Positions 63,101 through 64,000 of a stretch of 64,000 nt of DNA are shown piece after piece. The stretch lies in the NCBI RefSeq assembly GCF_944391105.1, contig NZ_CALXSK010000014.1:1-64000 (forward strand). Direction: 5' to 3'. This stretch comes from an uncultured Victivallis sp. (GTDB taxonomy: Bacteria > Verrucomicrobiota > Lentisphaeria > Victivallales > Victivallaceae). Under the pieces are notes generated by a model that did not search any database, was not told where the DNA came from, and worked only from the letters and a program-made list of their open reading frames with translations. Each line of letters begins with the position of its first letter. The first letter of the stretch is position 1. The position numbers and the translations under genes are program-made.

Positions 63101-63636
63101 GCCCCGCCGTGGTGAGTCGCAAAACCGGAAAAGGAAAACTCTGGATGCTGCTCGTGACGCCGGTTCCGGAGACTCCCGGCGGCGTTTCGCCTGATGCAGA
63201 GACGGGGAGGGCGGTCTACCGGGCATTGCTCGACAAGCTGGGCCGTCAACCGCACTGGCGCAGCGGCGACCCGATCGAAGCGCGGCTCTATCGGAATAAG
63301 GAAGGGGTGCGGCTGGTCTCCGCGATGCGTTACGACTGTCTTGCGAAGGAAATAGAGGGCGTCTATCCTGCGACCGCTCCCGGTGACGCGTCTCTGGAAG
63401 TGAAACTGAATCCGGGTCATTATGTCGCCGTCACATTCCCGGAATTGCGCCGGTTCGATGTAACCACGGGCGGCGACGGCTGGGGGAAACTTGACTGCGG
63501 CCGTTCGGCTTACGAGCTCTTCTTCCTCATCCCCGCAGATCGTGCGGAAACGTTTGTGGAGAAGCTCACCGCTCGTGCCGCCGAATTCCGCCGGGCGATG
63601 ACACTCGACGGAATCAGCAGCGTTCCCGCGCGGTGA
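60190..63636 (+). CDS. large exported glycosidase-like protein
   Basis: This 1148-residue exported protein has a signal peptide (MQRKRWISFVCFFLGVSALA). Two jelly-roll-like N-terminal parts (about 25-420; VYRCTVAGTLAFEAVV, RCTV/YRVRIEAS pattern) precede a central TIM-barrel-like domain. The barrel region (about 420-830) includes FVPDLAVIGVNSRPDLL, YGFNDMVWHWGPGRGASGYNPETIQAFRQSL, FRDYVNYYLG and a C-terminal Rossmann-like segment (GIVMAGALREQIG). The layout recalls GH42/GH-A-type beta-glycosidases, but catalytic residues cannot be assigned with confidence. It follows the prepilin-type gene by 2 bp. Confidence 0.6.
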   Translation: MQRKRWISFVCFFLGVSALAFEWNLPGRAWTAIDPPAVWSFYAAPRKGSPGEWKVLAQKDMNYHENRLMFSEENGDPWSVPAIRVQNFQNPGEQLLEFLTAAASDPVAVYRCTVAGTLAFEAVVTDPVPADGPGTDGNARFRISRIGADHTEQVLDEFSFRGKKAETRTGRIAVSPGDLICFRKTASLVDDYGRRSCRVSLKVNLEPAGTASGLWAAAVPAGRNLLAEHIFLQGRSEDGETDRFDLARISGRGVPFATVRKVEDGSFEISARAEKNEGAAFGAGDLVLYRKIELSGNYRVRIEASNPGLDVKGGDGGSLTLSVLPPDSIADCAAVFRLGIPASRAAETPVVSDERILKLNAGDLLSLRLNAGIDGYADRFQIRFQCEPTAEDGIAIPPPAPDSVLPFVGEKRNEPVVSMRNGLFWLGASGAWVSGPDTAESIQLISKFVPDLAVIGVNSRPDLLPAPAFLRERNIPVLTQNFGTGYESYWRYMGAFEWDSNRRAHAEKSFIALSGMAHAAAMPHPAVREAFDRLMRSSVRHGYAGYGFNDMVWHWGPGRGASGYNPETIQAFRQSLKGEDEGFLFGWRNVTPRRWYFRDYVNYYLGCELHPEAFGFKSWDDYRPLLAPEYEAKRKAGKDVTADGMLLDLLVHYEWLKAADRIGRAAKEEGGFFQVLPNPEDLANGNDFLFLAGLTNVDGRTEEYFSSPLFMSGAYCRFPYFRDRTAAGTQTGIVLEAGAGGNSKPYYTAKTSLKTAYEITLATRADHLEGDFWWGFSRPLAELAKEVLHRDRYGAILAYGLGFRYGREDMSAFTRLEPDFLSITSRRLFRPWGTVYRPWNWWLDTQFSPDQELVRLGYIPAGQGEESLREPDFRSEILFYSASPVTAWGWKRFQELLKSGEVKHGIVMAGALREQIGSDLHPAPFLKLAQPQNVSGKLADASGKILSGNLEVKALYPAPEGFETEFTIGGRPAVVSRKTGKGKLWMLLVTPVPETPGGVSPDAETGRAVYRALLDKLGRQPHWRSGDPIEARLYRNKEGVRLVSAMRYDCLAKEIEGVYPATAPGDASLEVKLNPGHYVAVTFPELRRFDVTTGGDGWGKLDCGRSAYELFFLIPADRAETFVEKLTARAAEFRRAMTLDGISSVPAR

Positions 63637-63643
63637 ATTCCAT

Positions 63644-64000
63644 TTACCGCGGACGGAGAACCCGGAAGTTCCGGATCCGGTAGGTCATTCCCGGAATGCG
63701 GGAGTTCAGACCGATCCGGATCATTCCAATTTTTGCCGGGTCGATCTGTTCCTTGTGGAAGCGGACGATCCGGGGTTCCCATACTCCGTTCCGGCTCGGC
63801 GCGGCGAAGGGGAGTTCAATCCGGTCGCCGAAGCCGGCCGGCGTGACCGGCAGCACCATGACCAGCATCTTCTGAATGTTTTTGACGGAGTCCGCGCAGA
63901 CTTCGAAGGAGACTCCGTATGCGCCGTCAAGGGACTCCTCCGGCAGTTTCAGATAAAACTCCGGATAAACCCAGCGGTCAACGTTCGGCGGAAATTCCGT
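63644..64000 (-). CDS. C-terminal 118 residues of a protein continuing beyond the window
   Basis: The minus strand reads in one open frame from the window edge to a TAA at 63644 (EFPPNVDRWVYPEFYLKL ... YRIRNFRVLRPR). The composition is a beta-sandwich typical of carbohydrate-binding-like tails (VSFEVCADSVKNIQKMLVMVLPV, IGMIRIGLNSRIPGMTYRIRNF). The start and identity lie outside. It converges on the exported glycosidase-like gene with a 7-bp gap. Confidence 0.65.
   Translation of the reverse strand, partial: TEFPPNVDRWVYPEFYLKLPEESLDGAYGVSFEVCADSVKNIQKMLVMVLPVTPAGFGDRIELPFAAPSRNGVWEPRIVRFHKEQIDPAKIGMIRIGLNSRIPGMTYRIRNFRVLRPR

Noticed and set aside
1..64000. CRISPR array, rRNA operon, transposase or phage structural genes
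   Set aside because: No repeat-spacer pattern, rRNA segment, transposase or phage structural motif was seen apart from the recombinase at the left edge.

Overview
The window looks like a chromosome segment from a host-associated member of the Lentisphaerota (Victivallales-like). This is inferred from gene content, not from a database search. The signs are prepilin-type FTLIELL proteins with the C-terminal ADGH motif placed beside secreted glycosidases, eukaryotic-type Ser/Thr kinases (one coupled to a sigma factor), an AsmA-like giant protein, SSS-family transporters and a dense set of glycan-degrading enzymes. Apart from an AT-rich left edge, the DNA is uniformly GC-rich with tightly packed genes, many overlapping by ATGA.

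Layout. 1-1900: AT-rich end of an integrated element carrying a large serine recombinase; the element cuts into the 5' end of a prepilin-type gene (1901-2548). 2575-6561: large secreted GH42-like glycosidase, then a perfect-stem terminator. 6665-13496: panB (minus), rnr, a small anchored protein, an (alpha/alpha)6 glycosidase and an HD-domain protein. 13506-23913: a nine-gene plus-strand housekeeping operon (kinase, pyrF, der, unknown, AsmA-like, tatD, nudC, membrane protein, rsmG). 23918-28038: hflX and a coiled-coil/TPR protein on the minus strand. 28198-28281: tRNA-Leu(TAG).

28260-39775: a glycan-use locus. An AraC-type regulator diverges from an operon of DapA/NanA-like aldolase, prepilin-type protein, secreted sialidase-fold protein and SSS transporter. 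Next come a heparinase II/III-like enzyme and a GH38 mannosidase, with a GH29 fucosidase converging on them. The enzyme set suggests capture of host-type fucosylated, mannosylated or acidic glycans, import by the SSS carrier and intracellular trimming. 40050-43874: a second small sugar module (MurQ/GCKR-like SIS protein, DMT-type carrier, GntR/LacI hybrid regulator).

43895-46653: feoAB with two ATTAG-N6-CTAAT palindromes. 46654-48101: a frameshifted SSS transporter. 48159-50434: CsoR-type sensor and a CPC metal ATPase whose promoter spacer holds a CsoR-like palindrome. 50424-52163: secreted protein and DUF362/ferredoxin protein. 52328-55330: 1000-residue membrane protein of unknown role. 55735-58261: sigma factor overlapping a transmembrane kinase. 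58460-63636: GntR/LacI-type regulator, prepilin-type gene and large secreted glycosidase-like protein. 63644-64000: 3' end of a minus-strand gene.

The most distinctive signals are: (a) the recombinase element interrupting the hyper-conserved prepilin N-terminus; (b) the threefold pairing of a prepilin-type gene with a downstream secreted carbohydrate-active protein; (c) promoter-embedded operators that can be read directly for AraC, CsoR, the iron regulator and the GntR/LacI-type regulator; and (d) G-homopolymers at places where slippage would change expression.
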